This document shows positions 16,460-24,873 of a DNA stretch of 64,000 nt, one piece after another. Origin of the DNA: Pseudomonadota bacterium (lineage in GTDB: Bacteria; Pseudomonadota; Alphaproteobacteria; Rhodobacterales; Rhodobacteraceae); contig JAIUPD010000011.1 in assembly GCA_020161615.1 (NCBI GenBank), forward strand, positions 1 to 64,000, read 5' to 3'. Every line of letters starts with the position of its first letter. Within the stretch, counting starts at the first letter, position 1. The notes under the pieces were generated by a model that worked only from the letters and a program-made list of their open reading frames with translations, was not told where the DNA came from and ran no database searches. Both the position numbers and the translations under genes were made by a program.

Positions 16460-16464
16460 CCTAG
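16460..16464. repeat. Left target duplication of the IS481-type element (CCTAG)
   Basis: CCTAG directly flanks the left end and is repeated at 17478-17482. CTAG is the core reported as preferred target for IS481. One extra T separates this copy from the TGTT terminus. Confidence 0.6.
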
Positions 16465-17420
16465 TTGTTCAGTCCCGGCATCTGGTGGATCGGGTCTAGG
16501 ATGAATCGATGAGGCTCTGATGTCCAGATTTTGCAGATGTATTCGTAGGGCGTGAGCCCGTGCAGTGTCTTGAGTCTGCGGGCGAAGTTGTAAGCTGCCA
16601 TGAAGTCCGCAAGGTGGGTGCGGAGCTGGTCGTGGCTGTCATAGTGGAAGCGCTTGACGGTCGCGTCCTTGATCGTGCGGTTCATCCGCTCGACCTGGCC
16701 GTTGGTCCAAGGATGGTTGGGCTTGGTGAGCCTGTGCTCGATCCCATTGGCCTCGCAGATCATGTCGAAGCGCATCGGCCGGGAGGTGATGGTGTTGCGG
16801 TTCCGCAGCTGATCGGCGAACTGAATGCCGTTGTCCGTCAGAATCGTATGGACCTGATAGGGCACGGCCTCGAGCATATGCTGCAGGAACTCCCAAGCCG
16901 TCTTTCTGTCAGCTGTAGCAACGAGTTGAGTGACGGCGAACTTGGACGTCCGGTCGATGCCGACGAACAGGTAGAGCTGGCCTTCGGCGGTCTGCACCTC
17001 AGCAATATCGATGTGGATGAAGCCTATGGGGTAGCGCTTGAACTTCTGGCGCTTGGGCTTGTCACCTTCCACGTCCGGCAATCGTGAGATCCCATGACGC
17101 TGAAGGCAACGGTGCAGCGCAGACCGCGTCAGATGCGGTATCGACGGTTGCAGGGCATAGAGGCAGTCGTCCAGCGGCAGCAGCGTGTGGCGCCGGAACG
17201 CGACGACCATCGCCTCCTCGGCTTCCGTCAGCACCGTTGAGCGCGGCTCCGTCGGCCCGGTTTTCATATCCTCGACCGTCGCACGCTTGCGCCACTTCGC
17301 AACTGTTTTGGGGTTGATGCCCAGTTCCCGGCTCAGCTGCGCCAGCGAAGCTTGCGATCGCTGTATTGCTGCTCTGACGGCGTGCGTTGTCGTGGCGCTC
17401 CCGTGACGAACTTGTCCCAT
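16461..17420 (-). CDS. IS481-family transposase
   Basis: About 319 residues: N-terminal helix-turn-helix (residues 10-45, ELGINPKTVAKW), then an rve/DDE integrase core with Asp138 (HIDIAE), Asp196 (LTDNG) and Glu244 (NGQVERMN). The start at 17420 is preferred over 17435 for its GGAAGGAAG site. The stop codon (CTA at 16461-16463 on the plus strand) lies in the flanking CCTAG, so the target duplication supplies termination. Confidence 0.92.
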   Translation of the reverse strand: MGQVRHGSATTTHAVRAAIQRSQASLAQLSRELGINPKTVAKWRKRATVEDMKTGPTEPRSTVLTEAEEAMVVAFRRHTLLPLDDCLYALQPSIPHLTRSALHRCLQRHGISRLPDVEGDKPKRQKFKRYPIGFIHIDIAEVQTAEGQLYLFVGIDRTSKFAVTQLVATADRKTAWEFLQHMLEAVPYQVHTILTDNGIQFADQLRNRNTITSRPMRFDMICEANGIEHRLTKPNHPWTNGQVERMNRTIKDATVKRFHYDSHDQLRTHLADFMAAYNFARRLKTLHGLTPYEYICKIWTSEPHRFILDPIHQMPGLNN

Positions 17421-17477
17421 AGGGCTTCCTTCCATTCCTGAGAAAGGATCGCACCATCAAACCGTGGGATCAAACAC
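16465..17477 (-). mobile_element. IS481-family insertion sequence, about 1.0 kb
   Basis: One transposase gene fills the element. The ends are imperfect inverted repeats: TGTTCAGTCCC at the left (16466 onward) and, read inward from the right, TGTTTGATCCC (from 17477). Both are flanked by CCTAG. Size, single gene and ends fit IS481. The reading frame is whole, so the element may still be active. It sits between the DUF2235 gene and the aldose epimerase gene and breaks neither. Confidence 0.85.
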
Positions 17478-17482
17478 CTAGC
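17478..17482. repeat. Right target duplication of the IS481-type element (CCTAG)
   Basis: Second copy of CCTAG, directly after the ACA right terminus. Confidence 0.6.
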
Positions 17483-17540
17483 CGGGCTGGAGCCCGCCAC
17501 GCCCCTGCACTAGAATCCGGCCGCAGAGACGGAGGCAGGC

Positions 17541-18506
17541 ATGGCCGAGGGGCAGATGTCACGGGTGGTGCTCAGGGACGGCGGGGTCAGCGTGGCGCTG
17601 CTGAGCCGGGGCGCCGCCATGCAGGACTGGCGGGTGCCGTTGAACGGGCGGCCCGAGCCGGTGATCCTGGGCTATGCCGATCCTGCCGCCTATGCCCGCA
17701 ACCGCTGGTTCATGGGCGCGATTGTCGGCCGGGTGGCGAACCGGATCGGCGGCGCCAGCTACCCGCGGAACGGTGGCCGCCAGCATTTGCAGGCCAATGA
17801 CGGCCCGCATCTGCTGCATGGCGGCGCGGGCGGGCTCTGGGCGGTGGACTGGGAAGTTGAGCGGCTCGACAGCCGCAGTGCCCGCTTCACCCATCGCTCG
17901 CCCGACGGCACCATGGGCTTCCCCGGCGCCGTCACCTTCAGCGTTACCGTCATCCTCAGGGGCCATGCCGTCACCTGGGACATGCAGGCAAGGGCCGAGG
18001 CGGAAACGCCGATCTCGCTGGCCCAGCACAATTACTACGCGCTCTCGGGCGGCGGGATCGCCGGGCAGTCCCTGCGGATCCATGCCGGCCGGGTGCTGGA
18101 TCGCGACCCGGCGGGGATCATGACCGGCACGATCCGCGAGGTCGACGGCGGCCCGCTCGACTACCGCGCCGGTCGCCCGCTCGACCCCCACGCGGCCCCG
18201 GCCGACGATTTCCTGCTCTTCGACCCGGCGCTCGACCCGGCGCTTCCGGTCGCAGAACTCAGCGCCGCCAATGGCTTGCGGCTGAGGATGTGGTCGGATC
18301 AGCCCGGCGCGCAACTCTATACCGGGCATGGCATGGGCCCGGCCGAAGGCGGCCTGCCCGGCCGTCCGCTGGGCCCCGCGGCCGGGCTATGCCTCGAGCC
18401 TTCGGGCTATCCCAACGCCCCGAATCGTCCGGGTTTTCCCAGCATCCTCTGCGGCCCGGACCGCCCCTACCGCCAGCGCCTGACCGTCGAGATCGCCCCG
18501 ACCTGA
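17541..18506 (+). CDS. Aldose 1-epimerase (galactose mutarotase) family protein
   Basis: 321 residues with the beta-sandwich mutarotase pattern: NRIGGASY, the LLHGG histidine near 93, the second catalytic His in AQHNYYAL near 164, and catalytic Glu in LCLEPSGYPNA near the C-terminus. It interconverts alpha and beta anomers of a sugar. No sugar-pathway genes are adjacent, so the substrate is open. It starts about 60 bp after the IS481-type element and precedes the MFS gene on the same strand. Confidence 0.9.
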   Translation: MAEGQMSRVVLRDGGVSVALLSRGAAMQDWRVPLNGRPEPVILGYADPAAYARNRWFMGAIVGRVANRIGGASYPRNGGRQHLQANDGPHLLHGGAGGLWAVDWEVERLDSRSARFTHRSPDGTMGFPGAVTFSVTVILRGHAVTWDMQARAEAETPISLAQHNYYALSGGGIAGQSLRIHAGRVLDRDPAGIMTGTIREVDGGPLDYRAGRPLDPHAAPADDFLLFDPALDPALPVAELSAANGLRLRMWSDQPGAQLYTGHGMGPAEGGLPGRPLGPAAGLCLEPSGYPNAPNRPGFPSILCGPDRPYRQRLTVEIAPT

Positions 18507-18629
18507 CCCCCGCAACGCGACCGACCTGCGGCAATCCACCACAGGGCCGATTGCATCCCCCGCCCCGAAGTGATCGACTGCGCCCGACCGCGCGCGACGC
18601 GGCCGAAGGACGATCTGCAACGACTCACC

Positions 18630-20279
18630 ATGCCCGACACACCGCGTCCCGAGGCGCCGACCTCCGCCTTCGCCCCCTTCGCCAACCGCCGTTATCGCGC
18701 CTATTGGCTGACCGGGCTGGCCGGAAACTTCGGCTGGCTGATCCAGAGCGTCGGCGCCGCCTGGCTGATGGCCCTGATCGGCGGAAGCCCGTCGATGGTC
18801 GGGCTGGTCCAGACCTCGATCGCGGTGCCGATGATGCTGTTCGCGCTGCCTGCGGGCGCCGTTGCCGACGCTTTCGGCAAGCGCACCATCATCATCTGGG
18901 CCCAGCTTGCGCTGTTCCTCGTCTCGGCGGTTCTGGCGGTCGCCGCCTATCTCGGCCTGCTGTCGCCCTGGTCGCTCCTGGCTTTCACCTTCCTGATCGG
19001 CAGCGCCAAGGCGATGAGCCACCCCGGCTGGCAGAGCATGGTCTCCGAAATCGTCGAGCGCGGGCAATTGCCCCAGGCCATCGCCCTCAATTCCGTGGGC
19101 TTCAACCTGGCGCGGACCATGGGCCCGGCGCTGGGCGGCGTACTGGTGGCGACGGTCGGCGCCTTTGCCGCCTTTGCCGTCAATGCCGTGGCCAACCTCT
19201 GGGTGGTCTTCGTCGCCCGTGGCTGGCCCGCGGGCGAACGCAAGGCGGGTCTGCCGCCCGAACCGGTGGGCGCCGCGATCCTGGCCGGGCTGCGCTTCGT
19301 CGCGCTGTCCCCCAACATGCTGGTGGTGATGGCGCGCGGCGCGATCTTCAACTTCGCCGGGATCTCGGTCATGGCGCTGATGCCGCTGGTCGCCCGCGAC
19401 CTGCTGGGCGGGGATTCGCGGACCTATGGCCTGCTTCTGGGCGCCTTCGGCCTCGGCGCCGTGGGCGGTGCCTTCGCCGCCAACCGCCTGTCGCGGCGTC
19501 TCAGCCCCGAATGGCGCGTGCGGCTGGGTTTCGCGCTCTTCGCACTCGGCACCTTCGCGCTGGGCGAAAGCCCGTGGCTCTGGCTCTCCATCCTGTCGGC
19601 GATGCTGACCGGGGCCTGCTGGCTGGTCACGCTGTCGACGTTCAACACCGCGGTGCAGATGTCGGCGCCGCGCTGGATCGTCAGCCGCTGCCTGGCGCTG
19701 TACCAGACCTCGATCTTCGGCGGCAGCGCGGCGGGGGGGCTGCTCTGGGGCCTGATCGCCGACCACGGATCGCTCAGGCTCAGCCTGACCGTCTCGGCCG
19801 CCGTCATGGCGCTGGGGGCGGTCGCGGGGCTGGTCCTGAAACTGCGGGATTTCGACGCGGCCACGGTGGATATCCACGCGCCCTGGACCGCGCCCGAGAC
19901 CCGTCTCGACATCCTGCCCAAAAGCGGCCCGATCCTGTGCGAGACGCAATACCGCGTGCCCGTCGCCAACGAAGCCGCCTTCCTGGCCGCGATGGCCGAG
20001 CGGCGGCAGGCGCGGCTGAGGCGCGGCGCCCGGCGCTGGACGCTGTCGCGCGACCTGCTGGATCCCGAGCTCTGGACCGAGCGCTTCAAGACCGCGACCT
20101 GGCTCGACATGCAGCGCATGCATCTGCGTCGCTCGGTCTCGGAGGCGCAGATGAGCGAGCGCCTGCGCGCGCTGATCGACCCCTCTCTGCCCCTGCGCCT
20201 GCATTACCATCTGGTGCGCGACCCGGCGGTCGAGGCCCGGCCCGAGGACGGCCATATCCGCCCGCCGATGGAATCCTGA
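18630..20279 (+). CDS. MFS transporter with C-terminal ABM-like domain (MFS_3 type)
   Basis: About 549 residues. Residues 15-410 hold the transporter core with many hydrophobic helices and MFS loops; residues about 420-549 are a soluble tail (ILCETQYRVPVANEAAF onward) resembling the antibiotic-biosynthesis-monooxygenase fold that often follows MFS_3 (EntS-like) exporters. It is probably an efflux permease. The start at 18630 is chosen because the MFS domain begins soon after; the ribosome site is weak there and an in-frame ATG at 18570 is possible. Ends 3 bp before the convergent hydrolase gene. Confidence 0.85.
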   Translation: MPDTPRPEAPTSAFAPFANRRYRAYWLTGLAGNFGWLIQSVGAAWLMALIGGSPSMVGLVQTSIAVPMMLFALPAGAVADAFGKRTIIIWAQLALFLVSAVLAVAAYLGLLSPWSLLAFTFLIGSAKAMSHPGWQSMVSEIVERGQLPQAIALNSVGFNLARTMGPALGGVLVATVGAFAAFAVNAVANLWVVFVARGWPAGERKAGLPPEPVGAAILAGLRFVALSPNMLVVMARGAIFNFAGISVMALMPLVARDLLGGDSRTYGLLLGAFGLGAVGGAFAANRLSRRLSPEWRVRLGFALFALGTFALGESPWLWLSILSAMLTGACWLVTLSTFNTAVQMSAPRWIVSRCLALYQTSIFGGSAAGGLLWGLIADHGSLRLSLTVSAAVMALGAVAGLVLKLRDFDAATVDIHAPWTAPETRLDILPKSGPILCETQYRVPVANEAAFLAAMAERRQARLRRGARRWTLSRDLLDPELWTERFKTATWLDMQRMHLRRSVSEAQMSERLRALIDPSLPLRLHYHLVRDPAVEARPEDGHIRPPMES

Positions 20280-20282
20280 CGG

Positions 20283-21026
20283 TCAGTCCAGAAGCGCCAG
20301 CACCCGTTCCGGCGCCGCCACATGCGCGTTATGGGGCAAGCCGTCAAGCAGCATCGCCCCGGCGTCGATGGCCCGCATCTGCGCCAGCGTCACCATCGGA
20401 TCGCCCGAACCCGCGGCCATCCGCAGGGGCACCGTCACACCGCGCAGGATCGCCTCGATGGAGGGGCCGACCGCGCCGAAGACCCCGGGCGCCATGGCCA
20501 GCGCGAAGCCGCCCTTGACGGCCCGCACCCCCCGTGCCAGCGCCGGAGCGCCGGGCGGGACAAGGCCATGCAGCCCCGAAACCTTGGCATAGCGCTCCCA
20601 GGCCTCGGCCTCGGTGGCGAAGATCTTGCCGGGACGCGCCGCCATGGCCTGCGCCCCGGCGATCTCCTCGGTGCTCCAGACCTGCTTGACCCCCAGCGTC
20701 ACCAGCCGCGCGGGAACCGGCCCGAAAAGCCCCCCGGCCCAGAGCGCGCCGACCACCCCGCCAAAGGAATGTCCCAGCACCGTGACCTGCGCCGGATCCT
20801 CCTCCGCCAGCAGCCGTGCCAGATCGGCGGCATGCACGCCGAAGCCGAACGGCCCCTCGGCCGGGGACCGCCCGTGCCCCCGAAAGTCCGGCGCGATCCA
20901 GCGGTGGCCCTGCGCCTCGATCCCTTCGCAAAGCCCGTGCCAGACGGCCCCGGTCGCCCCCAACCCATGCAGAAGCACGATCAGCCGCGCCCCCTGCCCG
21001 CCCCATTCCGCGTATAACCCCGTCAT
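20283..21026 (-). CDS. Alpha/beta-fold hydrolase
   Basis: 247 residues. Oxyanion segment LLHGLGA near 19-25, nucleophile elbow GHSFGG near 85-90, and C-terminal His in LPHNAHVAAPE. This is the size of small esterases, lactonases or ring-cleavage-product hydrolases. It is the last gene of the leftward liv-ALDH operon, 60 bp behind aldehyde dehydrogenase 1. It may release the acid or alcohol that the dehydrogenases then oxidise; the substrate is unknown. Confidence 0.85.
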   Translation of the reverse strand: MTGLYAEWGGQGARLIVLLHGLGATGAVWHGLCEGIEAQGHRWIAPDFRGHGRSPAEGPFGFGVHAADLARLLAEEDPAQVTVLGHSFGGVVGALWAGGLFGPVPARLVTLGVKQVWSTEEIAGAQAMAARPGKIFATEAEAWERYAKVSGLHGLVPPGAPALARGVRAVKGGFALAMAPGVFGAVGPSIEAILRGVTVPLRMAAGSGDPMVTLAQMRAIDAGAMLLDGLPHNAHVAAPERVLALLD

Positions 21027-21086
21027 GCCGTCCCCTCTGACCTCCGCCTCACTATGGCCCGGGCCCTGCGTCGCGGCAATCTCGGC

Positions 21087-22532
21087 TCAGGCGATGTGGA
21101 TCGTCTTGACCTCGAGGTAATTCTCCAGCCCCTCCGGCCCGCCCTCGCGCCCCATCCCGCTTTCGCGGTAGCCGCCGAAGGGATGTTTGGGATCGACGAT
21201 CAGGCCATTGATGGTCAGCCCCCCGGTCCGCATCCGCCGGGCGAAGCGATAGGCGCGCTCCACGTCCCGGGAATAGACCGCGCCATTGAGGCCATAGCGC
21301 GTGGCATTGGCCTTCTGCACCGCGTCCTCTTCATCGGCATAGCCGATGACCGAGACGACAGGGCCGAAGATTTCCTCCTGAAAGATCTTCATGTCGGGCG
21401 TCACGTCGCTGAAAACCGTGGGCTCGACGTAGAACCCCTTGTCCAGCCCCGGCGGCCGGCGCCCGCCGCAGGCCAGCGTTGCGCCCCCGGCCCGCCCGGC
21501 GGCGATATAGCCCTCGACCCGCTCGCGCTGGCGGGCCATGGCAAGCGGCCCCATCTGCGTCGCGGGATCGCCCGGGTCGCCCACCTTCAGCGCCTTCACG
21601 GCGGGCAGGAACAGGTCCAGGAATTCGTCCTTCCGGCTGTTCGGCACCAGCAGGCGGGTCAGCGAGAAACAGACCTGACCCGAGATCGGCATGGAATAGA
21701 CCATGAGCGAGGGCAGCGCCTTCTGGAAATCCGCATCCGGCAACAGCACCGCCGCCGATTTGCCGCCCAGTTCCAGCGAGACCCGCGCCAGCCGGTCGGA
21801 ACAGACCTTCATGATATGCTTGCCCACAGCCGTAGAGCCGGTGAAAGCCACCTTGTCCACGTCCCTGTGGCGGATCAGATGGTCCCCCGCCTCGCGCCCC
21901 GCCGGGACCAGATTGAACACCCCGCGCGGCAGGCCCGCCGCCTCGATGCATTCGGCGAGAATATAGGCCTCCAAGGGCGTCTCGGGCGAGGGTTTGGCGA
22001 CCATCGTGCAGCCCGCCGCCAGTCCCGCCGCGATCTTGTAGGTCAGCAGAACCATCGGCGCGTTCCAGGGCGAAATCGCCGCGCAGACCCCCACCGGTTC
22101 GCGCAAGACCCGCACCGCCCCGCCATCGTCGCGCTTGCGGTCATCGCGGAAGGGATAGCTCTCGATCAGCTCGGCGTAATAGCGGAACAGCGTCGCGTTC
22201 TGCGGCACCAGCTTGCGCGTCAGGCTGATCGGCGCCCCGACCTGCCGGGTCCAGGCCCAGGCGATTTCCTCAAGCCGTACCTCGATCAGGCTGGCCACCC
22301 GGCGCAGATAGGACGCGCGTTCCGAGGGCGCCATGCGCGGCCAGGGCCCGTGGTCGAAAGCCGCGCGCGCGGCGGCGACGGCGCGGTCCATATCGTCTGG
22401 CTGCGCCTCGGGATAGCGGACGATCACCTCCTCCGTCACCGGCGAGACGACCTCCAGCATCGGCCCACGCCGGGGCCGGACCCATTCGCCGTTGATGAAG
22501 AAACTGTCGGGGGCCTTGAGGGGCTGGGTCAT
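21087..22532 (-). CDS. Aldehyde dehydrogenase (NAD(P)+), copy 1
   Basis: 481 residues, full length. NAD-site motif FTGSTAVG near 230-237, general base Glu254 (ELGGKS) and catalytic Cys288 (SGQVCFS). It oxidises an aldehyde to the acid. The start at 22532 gives a GAAGGGC site and 10 bp after flotillin; the upstream ATG at 22562 would overlap flotillin. It is distinct from copy 2 (24874-26346) in sequence. Both belong to one operon with the Liv transporter, so they likely act on the imported compound. Confidence 0.93.
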   Translation of the reverse strand: MTQPLKAPDSFFINGEWVRPRRGPMLEVVSPVTEEVIVRYPEAQPDDMDRAVAAARAAFDHGPWPRMAPSERASYLRRVASLIEVRLEEIAWAWTRQVGAPISLTRKLVPQNATLFRYYAELIESYPFRDDRKRDDGGAVRVLREPVGVCAAISPWNAPMVLLTYKIAAGLAAGCTMVAKPSPETPLEAYILAECIEAAGLPRGVFNLVPAGREAGDHLIRHRDVDKVAFTGSTAVGKHIMKVCSDRLARVSLELGGKSAAVLLPDADFQKALPSLMVYSMPISGQVCFSLTRLLVPNSRKDEFLDLFLPAVKALKVGDPGDPATQMGPLAMARQRERVEGYIAAGRAGGATLACGGRRPPGLDKGFYVEPTVFSDVTPDMKIFQEEIFGPVVSVIGYADEEDAVQKANATRYGLNGAVYSRDVERAYRFARRMRTGGLTINGLIVDPKHPFGGYRESGMGREGGPEGLENYLEVKTIHIA

Positions 22533-22542
22533 GGTCTGCCCT

Positions 22543-24093
22543 TCAATCCTCGCGCCGGTCACGGCGGCGCTTGCGGTCCAGATCGCCGTCGCGGATGTCG
22601 TCGGTCAGCCGGTCCAGCACCTTGTGCAGGTTGGGCGCCTGCACCGCCTGGTCCAGCACCGATTCCAGCGCCTGCAGGATCGCGCCGCGCGAGCCCTCGA
22701 CCGTGCCGACCTGATTGATGTTGATTTCCTTGATCTTTTCGACGGGCTTCATCATCTCGCCCATGATCTTGGGCATCGCCTCCAGCCGCGCCAGCTCTGC
22801 CTCATGCGCCAGAACGGCGCCCGAGCGGGTGTTTTCGGCCGCGATCCGCGCGGTCAACGCCTCGGCCTCGGCTTTGCGCATCGCCAGCCCCGCCTCGGCG
22901 TCGAGCTTCGCCTGTTCCAGCTTCTCGCCCGCCACCTTGCGCGCCGTTTCGGCGGCGATCTCGGCCCGGCGACCGGCGGCGATGGCCTCGGCCTCGGCGG
23001 CGATCAGCCCCAGATCGCGGCGCCGCTCGGCTTCGGCCCCGGCGCGGGCGGTCTCGATGGCCTCGTGCGCGCGCACCGCTTCGGCACGGGCCAGATCCGC
23101 CTCGGCCTGGGCGCGGCTTTCCTCCTGGCTTTTCGCGAGAACCTGCACCGCGCGCTCCTGCTCGGCGATCTCCAGCGCCCGGGCGCGCAGGATCTCGGCC
23201 TCGCGGATCGTCTGTTCGCGGGCAATATCAGCGGCCTGGATCTGCTGCTCCATGCGGATGCGGGCGGCGGCGGCGGATTGCTCGGCCTCGGCCTTGGCGC
23301 GGGCGACTTCGGCCAACTGCGTGGCCATCAGCGCCTCGATCTGCTGGGCCTGCGAGATTTCGGCCCGGCGTTCCTCAAGGTCGATCTCCATCTTGCGGCG
23401 GGCGGCTTCCATCGCGGCACGACGCACCGACACTTGCGTATCCGACTCGATCTCGGCCCGCTCCTTCTTCGACTGCGCCACCACCTCGGCCAACTTGCGC
23501 AGACCCACGGCGTTGAAGGCGTTGTTCTCGTCCAGCGCGGTGAAATGGGTCTGGTCCAGGGCCGACAGCGACACCGCGTCGAGTTGCAGACCATAGCGGG
23601 CAATCGGTTCCGCCAGCGCTGCCTTCACCGCGGCCACGAATTCCGCCCGCCCCTCGTGCAGCTCATCCATGGTGTGCCGCGCCGCGACCGAGCGCAGGGC
23701 ATCGACCAGCATCCCCTCGATCAGCGCCCGCAATTCGTCCGGCTGGAAACTGCGCCGCCCCAGGGCCTGCGCGGCGCGGGCCACGCTGGCCTCGGTCGGC
23801 GGGACCGAGAGATAGAACTCCGCCCCCACATCGACCCTGAGCCGGTCGCGGGTGATGAGCGCGCGTTCGGCGTTGCGGTGCACCTCCAGCCGGATGGTCT
23901 GCATATTGACCCGGCTCACCTCGTGGAACCAGGGCAAGGCCAGCGCGCCGCCGTCGATGACGACCTTGCGCCCGCCGATGCCGGTCCGCACCAGGCTGAC
24001 CGCGTTGGTCGCGCGCTGATAAAAGGCCGCCGCCAGCGCGATCAGCGCGGCGAGGACGACCAGCAAGGCGATGATCCAGAAGATGGTGCTCAT
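22543..24093 (-). CDS. Flotillin-family (SPFH) membrane protein
   Basis: 516 residues: one N-terminal membrane helix (about 4-26), an SPFH/band-7 domain (about 30-180) and a long Ala/Glu/Arg-rich coiled coil (about 190-420), then a C-terminal assembly region. The start at 24093 is set by AAAGGA and the membrane helix. Flotillins form large rings that organise membrane microdomains. Its place inside a catabolic ABC-transporter operon, 22 bp after the SDR-like gene, is unusual. A role in holding the transporter or enzymes at the membrane is only a guess. Confidence 0.88.
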   Translation of the reverse strand: MSTIFWIIALLVVLAALIALAAAFYQRATNAVSLVRTGIGGRKVVIDGGALALPWFHEVSRVNMQTIRLEVHRNAERALITRDRLRVDVGAEFYLSVPPTEASVARAAQALGRRSFQPDELRALIEGMLVDALRSVAARHTMDELHEGRAEFVAAVKAALAEPIARYGLQLDAVSLSALDQTHFTALDENNAFNAVGLRKLAEVVAQSKKERAEIESDTQVSVRRAAMEAARRKMEIDLEERRAEISQAQQIEALMATQLAEVARAKAEAEQSAAAARIRMEQQIQAADIAREQTIREAEILRARALEIAEQERAVQVLAKSQEESRAQAEADLARAEAVRAHEAIETARAGAEAERRRDLGLIAAEAEAIAAGRRAEIAAETARKVAGEKLEQAKLDAEAGLAMRKAEAEALTARIAAENTRSGAVLAHEAELARLEAMPKIMGEMMKPVEKIKEININQVGTVEGSRGAILQALESVLDQAVQAPNLHKVLDRLTDDIRDGDLDRKRRRDRRED

Positions 24094-24115
24094 CCGTGGG
24101 TCCTTTCGGGATGCC

Positions 24116-24871
24116 TCAAAGCCCTTCGAGGCTGGTTTTAAGCTGGGCCTCGGCCCCGCCATCGGCGGCAAGCGTGGCCCCCGTCAGACCCGCGGCGAGG
24201 TCCGACAGAAGAAAAACGGCGGCACGGGCGGCAAGCGCCGGCCCGGCCGAAGGATCGAGCCCCACCGCTGCGGCCTGCGCGGTCGGCAGGCGACCATCGG
24301 CGGCGGCGGTGGTCAGGGTGTTGACGCGGATGCGCGGCCAGCGGGTGGCACGGCCCATCGCCCAGGCCTGCATCGCCCAGCCGATCAGGCGCGGCGTGGT
24401 CCCGGGCTCGGTATCCAGCCCCCAGCGGGCAGCGAACGCAGCCCCGTGCCCCGGCCTGAGGCTGACGCCCGCCCGGATCGCCCCCAGCGCGGCAGCGCGC
24501 TGGCCGTCTTCGGCGGCGCCCCGCACAAGGATCGCCCCGCCGGGCGCCATCCGCGGCCCCAGCAGGTCGCCCAGCATGCGCGGCAAGGCAAGCGCCTCGG
24601 CCAATTGCCGTGCGGGCGGCCCCTCCGGCAGCGCGGGCAGCAGCGCGAGGCCGTCCAGCCCCTCGGGCAGCGCGGCGGCGACGGCTTCGGCCGCGCCCGC
24701 CTCGCCCGGCTCGATCCGGTAGAGCGCGCTCAGATGGTCGAACCGCGCCGCCCCGTCGATGCCCAGCACCTCGGCCCCGGCGGCCTCGGCCGCGGCGGCC
24801 ACGGCCAGCCCCAGGCCAGAGGCCGAGCCCAGAACCGCGATCCGCTTGCCGGCAAGGAGGGGCAGCGCCAT
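24116..24871 (-). CDS. Degenerate SDR-fold protein lacking the catalytic Tyr/Lys
   Basis: 251 residues with a Rossmann start (VLGSASGLG at 13-21) and an SDR-like tail (AAVFLLSDLAAGLTGATLAADGG). The YxxxK motif is missing: aligned to the SDRs of this window, the Tyr and Lys positions fall in TTPRLIGWAM, with no Tyr. The usual NNAG is also absent (LLPALPEG). It is therefore likely to be non-catalytic or to use other chemistry. It starts 2 bp after aldehyde dehydrogenase 2 and has a very Ala-rich make-up. It might bind NAD or serve a partner enzyme. Confidence 0.8.
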   Translation of the reverse strand: MALPLLAGKRIAVLGSASGLGLAVAAAAEAAGAEVLGIDGAARFDHLSALYRIEPGEAGAAEAVAAALPEGLDGLALLPALPEGPPARQLAEALALPRMLGDLLGPRMAPGGAILVRGAAEDGQRAAALGAIRAGVSLRPGHGAAFAARWGLDTEPGTTPRLIGWAMQAWAMGRATRWPRIRVNTLTTAAADGRLPTAQAAAVGLDPSAGPALAARAAVFLLSDLAAGLTGATLAADGGAEAQLKTSLEGL

Positions 24872-24873
24872 GA

